Source: Cercis canadensis (lineage: Eukaryota; Streptophyta; Magnoliopsida; Fabales; Fabaceae). Taken from it: DNA of 64,000 nucleotides. Shown here piece by piece: positions 37,944 through 48,829 of the stretch. How positions within the stretch are numbered: the first letter of the stretch is position 1; each line of letters begins with the position of its first letter. The stretch spans positions 199,671 through 263,670 of the forward strand of contig QAOA01006980.1 of assembly GCA_003255065.1 (NCBI GenBank), written 5' to 3'. The translations under genes were made by a program, and so were the position numbers. Below the pieces are notes generated by a model. The model did not search any database. It was given only the letters and a program-made list of their open reading frames with translations, and was not told where the DNA came from.

Positions 37944-38289
37944 GGCCGATTTCCGGTGGCTCCGAGAGCGCCTAGAGTTGATGTTCCCCAGTTGTGCTGA
38001 GAAGGAAGTCTCTCTTTTCGTTGGCGTTGTTGAGCAGCGGAATGGTTTTCGTTAATCTTGCTACACTTTGGAACATTTTTGGTGGACGCTACCTTTTCGT
38101 CCATGACTTAATACAGCACTAAACTGTGTCCCACATGTTGGATTTCATTGGGTTCCTTTAAGATTTGATTAGGTGCCTTTTCAAAGAGACTTGGTCTTGT
38201 TTAAGGTTAGTTGGGTGGGACTGGTTGTAAACGAAAAATTTTAAAAAAACAACGTAGAATGTTTTATTAATATATTTCTATGGCCTTAA

Positions 38290-38510
38290 GCATTTTTTGG
38301 TTTTACGATATTTTGGTGTCAGCTTTTACGCATTGAGACTAAATTTTTTTATGGGTGATTTTAAGAACGCATCCTCTACATTGGCTTTGTGCATTTAGGG
38401 GGAAAAAAATTTCTAAGATACTGACACCAAAATTTAAACATTGGCTAGCTTTGATGAACATATTATATCTTTACTATCATGCTAAATTCTTGAGTTCTAT
38501 GACCTTAAGC
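38290..38510. repeat. Diverged dispersed repeat, copy 1 (partner at 48270-48430)
   Basis: The series GATTTTAAGAACGCATCC...TACATTGGC...AAAATTTAAACATTGGCTAGCTTT...CTTTACTATCATGCTAAATTC is matched in order at 48270-48430 by GTAATTTTAAGAGTACATT...TACATTGAC...AAAATTTGAACATTAGCTAATTTT...CTTCACCACTAAATTA. This is an old repeat of unknown class. The hAT-like element starts within 40 bp downstream of this copy. Confidence 0.5.
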
Positions 38511-38547
38511 TTAAGCTATGGATTGAGAAGTTTGAGTTTCTCACCGC

Positions 38548-39120
38548 TAAGAGTATTCATGGGTTGAGTTAGTTTAGGTTTAGGCTTGCTTAACTCAAAT
38601 CCAGCCTAAGATATTTGTTATACTCTACATCCAAACTAACTCAAACCAAAAGAGTGACAACCTAACCAACCAACCCAAACCAGCCATTTTGGGTTGTTTC
38701 TTAATTTAAAACAAAGTTATGTACTCAAATATATTTTATAAAGAACAAATAAAATTATAAAAAATATATTCTCAATTAACTTTCATATTTAGTTAATAGT
38801 TGAGAAAGTCTATGAATTTTGTATATGAAATTTATCAAAACATAAAAAAAAAAGTCAAAGAGTTGCAGTTAAGAGGGATTGATGAGAATTTAAACCCATG
38901 CAACTTTTAATTTTATGATGATATATTACATATATTATATGATATTTTTTTAATATTTTTTTAATAAATAATTGGATTGGGTTAGGTTATATTGGCATAC
39001 TATTTTTGCTAATTTTTTCAACCCAACCCAAATCACATAGAAATTAAAATCAAACTAATCCATCAGGTTGGTTTGAGTTGTTCCGTTTGATCAGGTTGAT
39101 TTGGGTTTTGAGTGGCCCTA
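38548..39120. mobile_element. hAT-like non-autonomous DNA element with 8-bp target duplication
   Basis: This 573-bp element is bounded by CTCACCGC (38540-38547) and CTCACCAC (39121-39128), an 8-bp duplication with one mismatch, the size expected for hAT transposons. It starts TAAGAGTATTCATGGG and ends GAGTGGCCCTA; the ends are only loosely inverted (TAAGAG against TAGGGC). Subterminal GGTTGG/CCAACC motifs repeat in both orientations (GGGTTGAGTT, CCAACCAACCCAAACC, GGATTGGGTTAGG, CAACCCAACCCAAATC), a usual hAT trait. There is no transposase. Confidence 0.7.
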
Positions 39121-39432
39121 CTCACCACCACTAAGTCAAGCCTCTTGACGTGAAAAATGTTAAAAGATTCCATTTGACATAATTCTAATAGTATTACAAA
39201 TGTTTTAATTGCTTAAATAGAGAAGAATGATGGTAAATTATATTTTCATATTACTTAAACATGAGTAATGATTAGTAACTTTCACCAAAAGTTGATAATG
39301 TTTTTTGAAACTTATAATTTACCTTGAGGAAATGTAAGAATATATACCAAAGATATTATAACATTTTTTTTTAATAATAACAATTTTTTTTGGGTAAGAT
39401 AATAATAACAATTTATACAAGGCTAAGAGATA

Positions 39433-39618
39433 TAGGATCTGTTTGATTTCTGTTTTTAAAAATAATAAAATAAAAAAATTTGTTTAATAGAGTTGTTTTC
39501 AAAAACATGTTTTAAAAATTTCTTCTCACAAAATTGTTTTAAAAACAAGAAAATAAAAATAAGAGAGAGCTATTTTCAAAAACTATTTTTAAAAACAAAA
39601 ATACTTTCAAACACACCC
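39433..39618. mobile_element. Foldback element with CTGTTTGATT ends (family B, copy 2, shorter)
   Basis: It starts GGATCTGTTTGATTTCTG and ends CTTTCAAACACACC, whose complement GGGTGTGTTTGAAAG is a relaxed match. The interior alternates GTTTTCAAAAAC, GTTTTAAAAAT and their complements, as in the element at 30124-30466. It is shorter and more diverged than that copy. No TSD could be fixed. Confidence 0.5.
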
Positions 39619-39656
39619 ATCCGCTATATATTTTCTCTTACTTTTTCTAACACATT

Positions 39657-39688
<32 letters not shown>

Positions 39689-41697
39689 AAGAGAAAATCA
39701 AGAAAAAAGCTAAAGCCTAGCGGAAGGAGATACTCATGCTTTCACCCAGCAACTTCACAGCAAGCTCTGCTGTGTGTGAGTACCACAAAACCAATCCTTC
39801 CCCTTGTGTTGCTGCCCAAAAATTCTGCATCTTAATTTGTGTTAGGAACAAAAATCGATCACAATGTGATAAGAGACCCCTTTTGTGTGCAATGACATTT
39901 CTAACTTTTACATCACTTTAGTAACTACAATTGAGATTAAATCTTATTATATTACTATACTTGTATTTTATTTTTTTCTGGTTTACTAATACTTAATAAT
40001 GGAAAGTGATATTTGGTGTTAGCGAAATTATATTTGCACCACTACATGTACAGGTTCTACACCACCTGCTACATTTTTTAAAAATATTTTGTAGGGTTGG
40101 TTAGGTTTAGTCATCACTTTATTCCAATCAAAATCAAAGTCCTAATTCTTTCATAATTTTACTCCCTACCCCACATTCTTAAAGAGAAAAGAATCTTACT
40201 TTTCATGTCGGTCTAATAACACCTCATCTAGTTATAGAAATTAAAAAAATTTATGTCATAAATTTTTTTTTTTGTTTATACCTAAAGTATCTTTATACTT
40301 TTTAAATATAAGACTAATTTATGTTCGAGATGAAAACAATAACTGATAAATTCCTCCTAACAAGTGTGATTCTAAGGATTTGATTATAAGTTTTATTTAT
40401 GTGATATACTTTTCTCCCCTTTCCCTGGCACATTACATTCCTATGTAACAAAAAAGAAAAGCTTACTTTTTCGTTAATGGCATCTCCCCCTCTTAGTTGA
40501 ACGCTGGAAGATCTCTTATTTCTCAACTTTGTCTTCTTGCATTGCCAGAGGAAGAAACACAGTTCTTCATTGGCTAATGAGAGAACAACCTTCAAAGAAG
40601 ACTCGCTCGCCCTCTTTCCCTCCTCTCCAATGAAAACCCAGAAACCTCTCCTCAAGTTATCTGCTCATTGCTCTCCTTTCTACCACCTTCACACACAGAT
40701 TAGGGGGACCAAAGGATATAAATTTGTGTTATTGGTGTCATTAGCATTGGTGCATATCAATAATTATTTATCATAATATGATGTTATTTTTAATAGAAGA
40801 TGAGTATCCCTACATGTTTAAAAATTGTATTAGGTAAAAATAATTAGGTGATATGGCAAAGTCAAAAAGATTTCCACTCAAGGACAATAACTCCTCAAAA
40901 ATTATAAATGTATCACTAGTTACTAAATTGGTCCATAGGAAAATTTTCCTCTAAATCTGAATACACCATATCGATGTGGTAAAACTTAGTTTTTAAAATT
41001 ATTGGTGTCAAGGTTTAGCATTGATGCATCTTTAAGATTGTTCAATAAAATAAAATAAAACTTACTCTTAGTGCGTAAAACTAACCGAATAATACATTAA
41101 CCATTGAACTAAAAAAAAAAAGTCACCAAAATCACACTAAACAAAAAGTGATGGCAACTTTTTTGGGAGAGGTCCCTGTTTTAGCTTTCGACCGTACCTC
41201 AGAGAATTAGTCTTGGACAAAGTATGAGAATACATTGAAATAAAAAAAAAAAGTGATGACAACATGACCCCCCAATTAATTCTTTTTTGACATTTTTGAC
41301 AATGACTTCAAATTTAAACACAAAACTAAAAAATGATCTCAACATCACTTAATCACAAGGATTTGGTTAACCTTCAATTAAATTGACTTGGTTAACATGT
41401 CATTTTAGTAGGTTGGAATTGTTGGTTTTTTTTTTTTTTTTTCCCCTAGTGACTGAATTTGAACAATATCTTATTATTTTAGTATGATAAAGGAAGCATC
41501 ATTATTTTTTTAATGATTTTTATTTTTGAGATGGTTGGCAAGCATTCTTGAATTATTCCTTCAAAAACTAACGGAAAGAAGGATAAGTAAAACCCCAACG
41601 AAACCTAAAACCCTGAGCTAGCTCACTCACTTCACTTGTGCATTACCTGCAAACAAACAAACAGAAACCCAGAAGCAGCAGCCAGCAAAGGAACGCA
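39619..41697. other. Intergenic region upstream of the PORR gene
   Basis: A (TA)n microsatellite at about 39663-39689 is followed by AT-rich sequence with no recognisable gene. A short stretch at 40490-40720 is GC-richer and CT-rich, but its frames have no conserved motif. PORR and PTP1 are divergent and 3.75 kb apart, so a shared promoter is unlikely. The PORR 5' leader probably lies within 41560-41697. Confidence 0.45.
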
Positions 41698-43287
41698 ATG
41701 CGGTTCATCTTCCTCTTATCACAGAACAAATTGATCTTTCGTGATATCTCGAAAGAGTACCCATTCACCCAACGGCACCAGCGGAACCAGCTCCGAACCT
41801 TTGTAGATGCCACTATCAAATTGGTCCGAGACCGAGGTCTAGACCATGCCGTCGAGAGGGAAAAGAACCTCATGCCATTGATCAACCTCAAGAATTTCAT
41901 CAAATGCGAACCTTCAAAGTCCCTTCCCGTCTCTGTCATCGCTGACAACAGAGAATCCCTCAAAATTCCCATTCGCCCCATCGATTTCATCCGAAAATTC
42001 CCTTCAGTTTTTGAGGAATTTCTCCCCGGTGGCATTGGGATTCACCCCCATGTTCGACTCACCCCAGAAATTGTCAACCTGGATGCTGAAGAGCAATTGA
42101 TGTATCAGAGCGATACTTATAAGAAGCAAGCTGCAGATAGGCTGTTGAAGCTGTTAATGATCTCAAGGATCTATAAAATCCCAATGAGAATCATTGAACA
42201 CTTGAAATGGGATCTGGGTCTTCCTCAAGATTACTTGCAGAGCATAATCCCTGAATTTCCTGATTATTTTCAGATTGTTGGTGGCAAAGATTGTGCAGCT
42301 GGTTTGGAAGATAAAAGGGTTTTGGAATTGGTTTGCTGGAGCAATGAACTGGCAATTTCAGTTATGGAGAAGAAGGTAATGAAAGGGGGTTTGAGTAATG
42401 AGAAGGGAAAGCCAATAGTGTTCCCTATGCAATTCTCTAGTGGTTTTGAGATGGATAAGAAGTTTAAAAAGTGGTTGGATGAGTGGCAGAAGTTGCCTTA
42501 TATATCTCCATATGAAAATGCAGCTCAACTTTCACCAACTAGTGATGAATCTGATAAGTGGGTTGTTGCTGTTTTGCATGAAATTCTTCATATTCTAGTT
42601 CCAAAGAAGACTGAGAAGGAGAATATACTACTGCTTGGAGAGTACTTGGGTCTCAGGTCAAGGTTTAAGAGAGCACTGCTCCACCACCCTGGTATATTCT
42701 ATCTGTCCAGTAAGATTGGAACCTACACTGTGGTTTTGAGGGAGGGTTATAAGAGAGGTTCGCTGATTGAGAATCATCCAATGATGACTCTGAGAAGTCG
42801 GTATGTACACCTCATGAACACTGTTAAGGAAGATAGCAAAACAACTAAGGTGGAAGGTAAAAGCACCCAACAAGAGCCAAAGGCCAAAGACCCTGAAGGA
42901 AGAAGTGAAGAGGAAGGTGTAAACAGTGGGGTGGAGGATGAAGGGGAGTTGTTTGATTCATCTGATGCTGAAGCTGAAGATGCTAGTGACAACAACTATG
43001 ATGGCGATGAAGAGCAGACTCAGAGAAGTACTCGTAGAACTGCTGCCAATTGCAGGGATAGGACAGGCAGGAAAATGAACTTAGATGTCAAGAAGCCTTT
43101 CAGAAATTCTCAGAGAGGAACGTCTGCTAGAAAGCTTCCACATAGGACCAAGGAAAATATTCAGTCAGAAGGTTCTAAAAGAATAGAAAAGCGTGATAAA
43201 TATAAAGATGTCAAGGCTTCACAACAGAGATCAAAATCACCTAAAAGCATAGACAGGTTGTTAACCAGCAAGAAAAGCCCAATTTAG
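41698..43287 (+). CDS. PORR-domain organelle RNA-binding protein (plant organelle RNA recognition)
   Basis: This is an intronless gene of 529 aa, as is common for nuclear genes of organelle RNA factors. I start at the ATG at 41698 (MRFIFLLSQNKLIFRD); the open frame reaches further 5' only through a GTG. Residues 1-30 are basic and hydrophobic with no acidic run, fitting a mitochondrial or plastid transit peptide. The PORR domain spans about 35-385: RDRGLDHAVEREKNLMPL, IRPIDFIRKFPSVFEEF, LLKLLMISRIYKIPM, LGLPQDYLQSIIPEFPDYF and a C-terminal RSRFKRALLHHPGIFYLSSK. Family members such as WTF1 and WTF9 bind and help splice organelle group II introns. The tail is unusual: an acidic block (about 415-455) followed by a basic Lys/Arg/Ser-rich end. 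Which intron it serves is unknown. Confidence 0.9.
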   Translation: MRFIFLLSQNKLIFRDISKEYPFTQRHQRNQLRTFVDATIKLVRDRGLDHAVEREKNLMPLINLKNFIKCEPSKSLPVSVIADNRESLKIPIRPIDFIRKFPSVFEEFLPGGIGIHPHVRLTPEIVNLDAEEQLMYQSDTYKKQAADRLLKLLMISRIYKIPMRIIEHLKWDLGLPQDYLQSIIPEFPDYFQIVGGKDCAAGLEDKRVLELVCWSNELAISVMEKKVMKGGLSNEKGKPIVFPMQFSSGFEMDKKFKKWLDEWQKLPYISPYENAAQLSPTSDESDKWVVAVLHEILHILVPKKTEKENILLLGEYLGLRSRFKRALLHHPGIFYLSSKIGTYTVVLREGYKRGSLIENHPMMTLRSRYVHLMNTVKEDSKTTKVEGKSTQQEPKAKDPEGRSEEEGVNSGVEDEGELFDSSDAEAEDASDNNYDGDEEQTQRSTRRTAANCRDRTGRKMNLDVKKPFRNSQRGTSARKLPHRTKENIQSEGSKRIEKRDKYKDVKASQQRSKSPKSIDRLLTSKKSPI

Positions 43288-44113
43288 TAAAGTTTCAATC
43301 TGCTTCTGGCTACTAACACATAGGCAGGTTGGCTTCTTCTTGATCTTTCCCCATTATAAATTTGCAAATTTTATGCTAAACGTATTAACAAGCCTTATTG
43401 TTTACTTATGTCCATGATGGTTCTGGAATCAAATAATTCTATTGTATGGTCATCTTTTACACCAAACAGTTGTATATATATACACACATTGTGCTGAAAT
43501 ATCATATGATGAAAGGAGTTATGTAAGGAGGAGGAACTTTGTGGGAAAAAAAAGGACGATATGATTAAAAAGAGAGGTGCACTAGTAGCTATCTAAATGT
43601 TGTGGGTCTGAAACAAAATATAGAAGATTAAGATGATGTGAAATATCAAATTGCTGAAATATGATAGCAGTAGTAGTACTCTAATATTTATTCTGTTCAT
43701 GATAAAATAAATACATGCACAGAGTGGTATGTTCTATTATTTGGAATTTGCATCTTATCCTTTCTATAAAAATTGGCAGATAATTGTTTCACTGTATAAA
43801 TTTATATTTGCTTTGCATTATTCAATTGATAGAGAAGGACCTTTATAAAATTATTTTCTGATGATATTTAGCTGTAAAAGAAATTAAATCTCATACTGAT
43901 GATGAGTTCCTTCCAGACCTAACTCGAGGAATTTTCTTGTAACCAATACCATAACGTGCTAAAATGCTAACTTTTTCGATTTTTGCATTGAAATGTGGAT
44001 TTTTGGTGTTAAACGCACCAGCAAACATGCACCAAGACTAGAACCCTTGTTTTGATGCAGGGCTGATCTGTCATGGTAGAAGCTAAATAAGAGACTTATG
44101 TAAAGCATGGAGA
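43288..44113 (+). other. 3' flank of the PORR gene
   Basis: AT-rich sequence without an ORF of note. It must contain the PORR 3' UTR. No AATAAA is found within the first 400 bases, so the polyadenylation site cannot be named. Confidence 0.4.
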
Positions 44114-44407
44114 CAAACAAAGAGATCGCTGTTTGATTTTCAGTGATTTAGACTAGAGATAGCATGTAGCTGAATCCTATTGAGAGTATGGTGGCTTGTA
44201 GAAGAGGGAGGATCCATAATAAATAGTAAATGAGCTTATGAAATCTATGCAGGATGATTTCAAACAAAGAGATCGCTGTTTGATTTTCAGTGATTTAGGC
44301 TAGAGATAGCATGTAGCTGAATCCTATTGAGAGTATGGTGGCTTATACAAGAGGGAGGATCCATAATAAATAGTAAATGAGCTTATGAAATCTATGCAGG
44401 ATGATTT
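44114..44407. repeat. 147-bp tandem duplication
   Basis: Copies 44114-44260 and 44261-44407 both begin CAAACAAAGAGATCGCTG and end GCAGGATGATTT. They differ at only a few bases (for example 'cttgtagaagag' against 'cttatacaagag' and one A/G change). There is no N between them, so unlike the four single-N repeats this looks like a real recent tandem duplication. It has no coding potential. Confidence 0.85.
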
Positions 44408-47400
44408 CTCTTGATGCATTGTTTCTTTATCTGAATATATAATGGTATAGGAGACCAAATTATGGGTCATTCTAAGTTGGAAATCAAGAGACCAAATTCT
44501 ATATGTTTATTGTGCAGTGTTGAGATCGAATATGTAGCATGTATCTTCTATAACATTGGAAGGAGGAATTTATTTATTTATTTTGTGATTATGGGCAGTA
44601 CTGAAGAGGAACATTTGGGTGAGCTATTTCAGGTCTCTTGGGTCAATTGTTTGATAACAAAGGTGAGTTTGTAGAGGACTGCACAAAGTTAGGGTTGGGT
44701 AGATGAATGGAAACATGCAATTTTGAGGATTTTTAATTAATCTATACTTTTTGAAGCTGAAGGGTAAACTTTGTACGTTTACATTTTGTCTTCTGGGCTT
44801 TATCGTCTGAAGTAATGTGTGGTTGAACTCTGGAGTATTGCAGAAATGAGAATGTTAGGAGATATATGTGACACAAACATATGAAGGATTGAAGATATTT
44901 GCTCCAAGTTGAGGTTTTACATTGCGATGTGAGTAACTTTCAAGTAAAAGTCATCTTGGACAGAACATATGTAACGTTATGGTCAGAAATATCAAGTTGT
45001 AGAATGTAATAGGATTAGTTAAAGATTAATAATGGCAAGCATAAAAATCCAACAAGGACATAAATAGCCATGAGGAGTGAAAATATGCTTGCAGAATAGG
45101 AATGTAGCCATTAATGAGTTTGCACGAGAGAATGGAACAGTAAAACTTCCAAATACTTATGCTTAAGGATTCATGTAGCTGACCTCAACCTATGGGATTG
45201 AAGCTTGTTGCTATTACTACTGAAGTAGAAGTGTTCAATTTTTTTCAAAAAATGTCAACCTCTTCCATTAGTTCTTTCTACATATGTTGTTTCAAAATGA
45301 AAAATAGGTTCTTTTGGTTAGTCACAAAGGGGAAGTTAAGGGCTTTGAACCTATTATCTCTGCATATTCAACCTTGTTCCTTGAGAGGGAGAAGGTGCTA
45401 TTAATCATAAAGATTATTGCTCATGGTGAAGGGATGTTACTGTTTGATCTGACTGACCTCAAGTATCTCCTGACAACTTCATCATTCTTTTTTCACAATT
45501 CAAGTGGGTTCAGATGTTCCCTTCTAAATGCTATTGCATTGCATCCTTATCAAGTATCACACTAGAAATCAATAAATCATTGACATTTGCATGTTGGTTG
45601 ATGACCAACTTTTGACTAATAAATCTTGAGGCACTGTGTTTCATACCTAGCATTCCTGGGTGGTTAGACAATTACCTTCTAGTTGTTCTTGGCACAAGTG
45701 TCAGCTCTGCAACTTCTCACAAGAGATAGATTGCATTCAACTTAATGTAGCAATTAGCTTCAGAATGCATATGAAGTAGAAATTAGGAGCATTAACTGCT
45801 GCAATAGTCACAAGAATGTATTTAATTTCGGGCAAATCATTTTGAGATATTTTCCATGACACTAGCAATTGACCAACAACCAACATAATGGCCATACCAC
45901 CAAAACTGAGCTAAAAAATTCAGGACAGAAATTAGCCTACTTAGGGTTTTAATCTGAAACAAGCAATTGTCAACAGCCCAAGTTAACTTCTTATTGTAAG
46001 ATTTTTTTTTTTTATCCCCATTTTGAAGTTCAATGTTGTGTTTATGTCTCTGTTGATAATAGTACTGTAAGTTAAAACACTAATATTGTAACGTAAATTT
46101 TATATTTCCAATGGCTTATGCAGAAGATTATATATTTAAGTGATAAATGTTAAAGTACTATATCATTGTTCTTATTTGTTATTTGAAAATTGGAGGTTTT
46201 CCAAGTTCTCTGATAGAAGAGATAAATTAGTTTTTATAGTAATTATTTTTAATTAGTTAATTATTACTAGTATTATTATTACTTTATGGATGCTTAAATA
46301 TTGTCTGTGCTCTTCTATTAGATGAGTGAGAAGCTTGTATGATACTGCTTGGAATGATACATCCGATCAAGCAATAGTTGGTTGTCATCTTGATGAAGGG
46401 CAGAATGGTGCTCAACGTGGTGGCACAACCAAGGTTCAAGGAAGTCCAAATGTATTTGCAGTGACTGCTAATGTTATCTAGGTAGAGATGAGGATGAGAA
46501 GAATTGAGGAGGGAAGTGCCTAACTACAAGGGCATCTCAAGGGGTCTTTCATTCCTCATTACCATTGATCCTTTACACTTGCCCAGAGTTAAACTGTGCA
46601 CTTGGGAAATTATAGTTTTGTCTCCTGGGATTTATGTAGATCTCTTCTTTTGCAGATGCCAAGTTGCTATGATTAAACTTTGCATCTTGTATATAACTTG
46701 CAGAATAATTCACTCCTTAATTTTGAATTTTTGTAGCTTATCTTCTACTCTTCACTTCCATTATTTATAGTTTTTTGTTACAGTATTTAAAAGATAGGTA
46801 AATTGAACTTCGTACCATTTCCTGTTTGTGAAGGAAGCTTTTATGCTGCATAATGGGATAATTTCCATGGAACCCATACATGTCTAACTTGATGAGGTGT
46901 TCATGGTGAAGAATCACGTTTGAGAGGAAAGTGAATAGCTTCCACTCCAACCGTGTTTTTACACATGACAGTAATTGAACATTATCATGGGGTTGTTGAA
47001 GATGCTTGATACTAGAGCTTGTCACAGTGGCAAATGGTTATGTGATTTTAACTACTGGATGGTACTGGGATTTTACTCCTATTGAGTGAGATACAATATA
47101 GGACTGAAACTCCGGACACTAGATTAATTCAAGTGGAAAGGTATTTTCAAGGTTGGTTATTGATAATGACCCAACAGAGGTGAAACCTGCTATCATATTT
47201 TCTCAGTAAGTTATGATTTCGTCTTATAAAGTGCTGTTGAAATCATTGTCACTTGATGAGTGTAAACATGAATTGGAAATCAGAATTAATTGCTTTCTTA
47301 GGTAAATTCCTAAAAGAAATTATTTTTAATTATTATTGTCAATTTTGAGTCTAGCACATTTAAAATTTGGACTTAATCGGTATAAAATCGAGTTAGTCCC

Positions 47401-48557
47401 ATTTAAATTTGGGTTTTTTTTTAGGCCCGGCCAAATTTTATTTACTTTTCTTGATATTTTCACTTATTTTTTGCTTTTATTATTTTTCTAAAATAAAATA
47501 ATTTGGGCAGGCCCGTGCTGAGCCCACAACTAAAAATTAGGCCCAATTAAAATTCACTTTTTCAGGGTACCGATAAGACATTGTTACTTTTGATGTGCTG
47601 CTTCACATTTCTTCTCTTATGTTGATCTTTTTAAGATAGCATATAAAATGTTCCCTGATGCCAACACCAAGAAGCAAAAGGAAGGGACAAACTTGTAACC
47701 TTATTTTACTATATATGGTTGGTTGAATATCAGTGACCAACTATAAGCACTTAGTAGGGTATGTGTTGTATCATCTAGTGGCAAATCACAACCATGAAGA
47801 GTCACAAAAATCTTTTCATGATTCTGCTTCCCTACTTACAATCACACCCATCGTTCTCTTTTCACCAAAGTTGGGGCCAAATTAACCTGCCACCACCAAG
47901 CAGTAGCAGTAGCAGTAGCAGTAGCAGTAGACAGTAAATGACTTTAGGTCCTTTCAGATCAACATAGAGGAGAAAAAATGACCCTTGTCTTGTCTTCTAG
48001 TAAGTGTCCTTCATGTATTCGTACACATGACATTATGGCTACCATTTATCTCTCTCCCTTTTCTGGGTGCTTCTTGACAACGATAACACAAGATAGCTCG
48101 GTAGTGCAGCACTCAGGGCTATCCTAATCAAATCCCTATAAGAAGCTCATAAACACACATGTATATTTATCAAAAATGATATTATCAAACTCTTTTTTCT
48201 TTTTTTCTTTTGCACTTGCACCTATAGTAATTTTTTGTTTGTTTTAATGGTAAATATATTTTTGGGCTAGTTTTTTATACTAAAATTAAATTATTTTTTG
48301 AGTAATTTTAAGAGTACATTTCTTACATTGACCTAGTGTATTCGAGAGAATGTTGGTCCTAAAATTTGAACATTAGCTAATTTTAAAAAATTATTACATC
48401 TTCACCACTAAATTAAACCTTTTGAGTTACCTATATTGTTAAATTTAACTGACCTCCTTAAACCTTGAAATTTATAAGACTTCCCTTAAATTCTAATCTA
48501 AAAACTTAAATTAATTATACACTTTTTATATTTTCTCGAAATGTGAGACAATAAGAG
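44408..48557. other. Long gene-poor stretch
   Basis: No gene could be supported over 4 kb. Base composition between 44.4 and 47.2 kb is less AT-rich than the surrounding DNA and short frames are open (for example 45314-45565 and 46504-46770), but none shows a family motif. A non-coding transcript or an old dead gene is possible. A GGCCCGGCC / GGCAGGCCCG patch at 47424-47520 may be a DNA-transposon relic. An AGC/AGT trinucleotide microsatellite lies at about 47899-47930. Confidence 0.35.
48270..48430. repeat. Diverged dispersed repeat, copy 2 (partner at 38290-38510)
   Basis: Same orientation and order of conserved blocks as the copy at 38290-38510; identity is perhaps two thirds by eye. The class is unknown and no terminal motif is visible. 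Confidence 0.5.
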
Positions 48558-48559
48558 TA

Positions 48560-48821
48560 CTCCCTCTAGTTCTTTGGCTTAAGGAAGTTGCACAAGAATT
48601 AAGAAAATCATTAAATAGTCTTAAATACTGTAAAATATTTAATTTTCCCAAATTACCTGTTTTATTAACTCTTTTTACTTGAGCATTTAATAGAGGTAGT
48701 GGGTTTGATAGGGATAAATTTTTTTTAAAAAATAATTAATATAGCTTTAATTTTGAGAATATGACAATTAAAAGGATAAAAAAAATTAATTAAAACGATA
48801 AATAAAAAGGATAAGAGGAAG
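48560..48821. mobile_element. Stowaway-like (Tc1/mariner) MITE
   Basis: This 262-bp AT-rich element is flanked by TA (48558-48559 and 48822-48823), the target of mariner transposons. The left end CTCCCTCTAGTTCTTT matches the classic Stowaway terminus CTCCCTCYRTYYC. The right end, complemented, reads CTTCCTCTTATCCTTT. The interior has no coding sequence. Confidence 0.75.
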
Positions 48822-48829
48822 TATCATTT

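Noticed and set aside
37829-38104. 91-residue minus-strand frame upstream of PTP1
   Set aside because: It overlaps the PTP1 first exon in another frame and has no family pattern; it is 5' UTR with a chance ATG, although a regulatory upstream frame cannot be excluded.
39736-40780. Short frames between PTP1 and PORR
   Set aside because: No recognisable motif, splice structure or codon bias; they are probably chance frames in spacer DNA.
41638-41697. GTG start giving 20 extra PORR residues
   Set aside because: Non-ATG start, with Gln/Lys-rich leader sequence typical of a UTR; the ATG at 41698 begins a plausible transit peptide.
47899-47930. CRISPR-like array
   Set aside because: A simple AGC/AGT trinucleotide microsatellite without spacers, in a plant nuclear genome.
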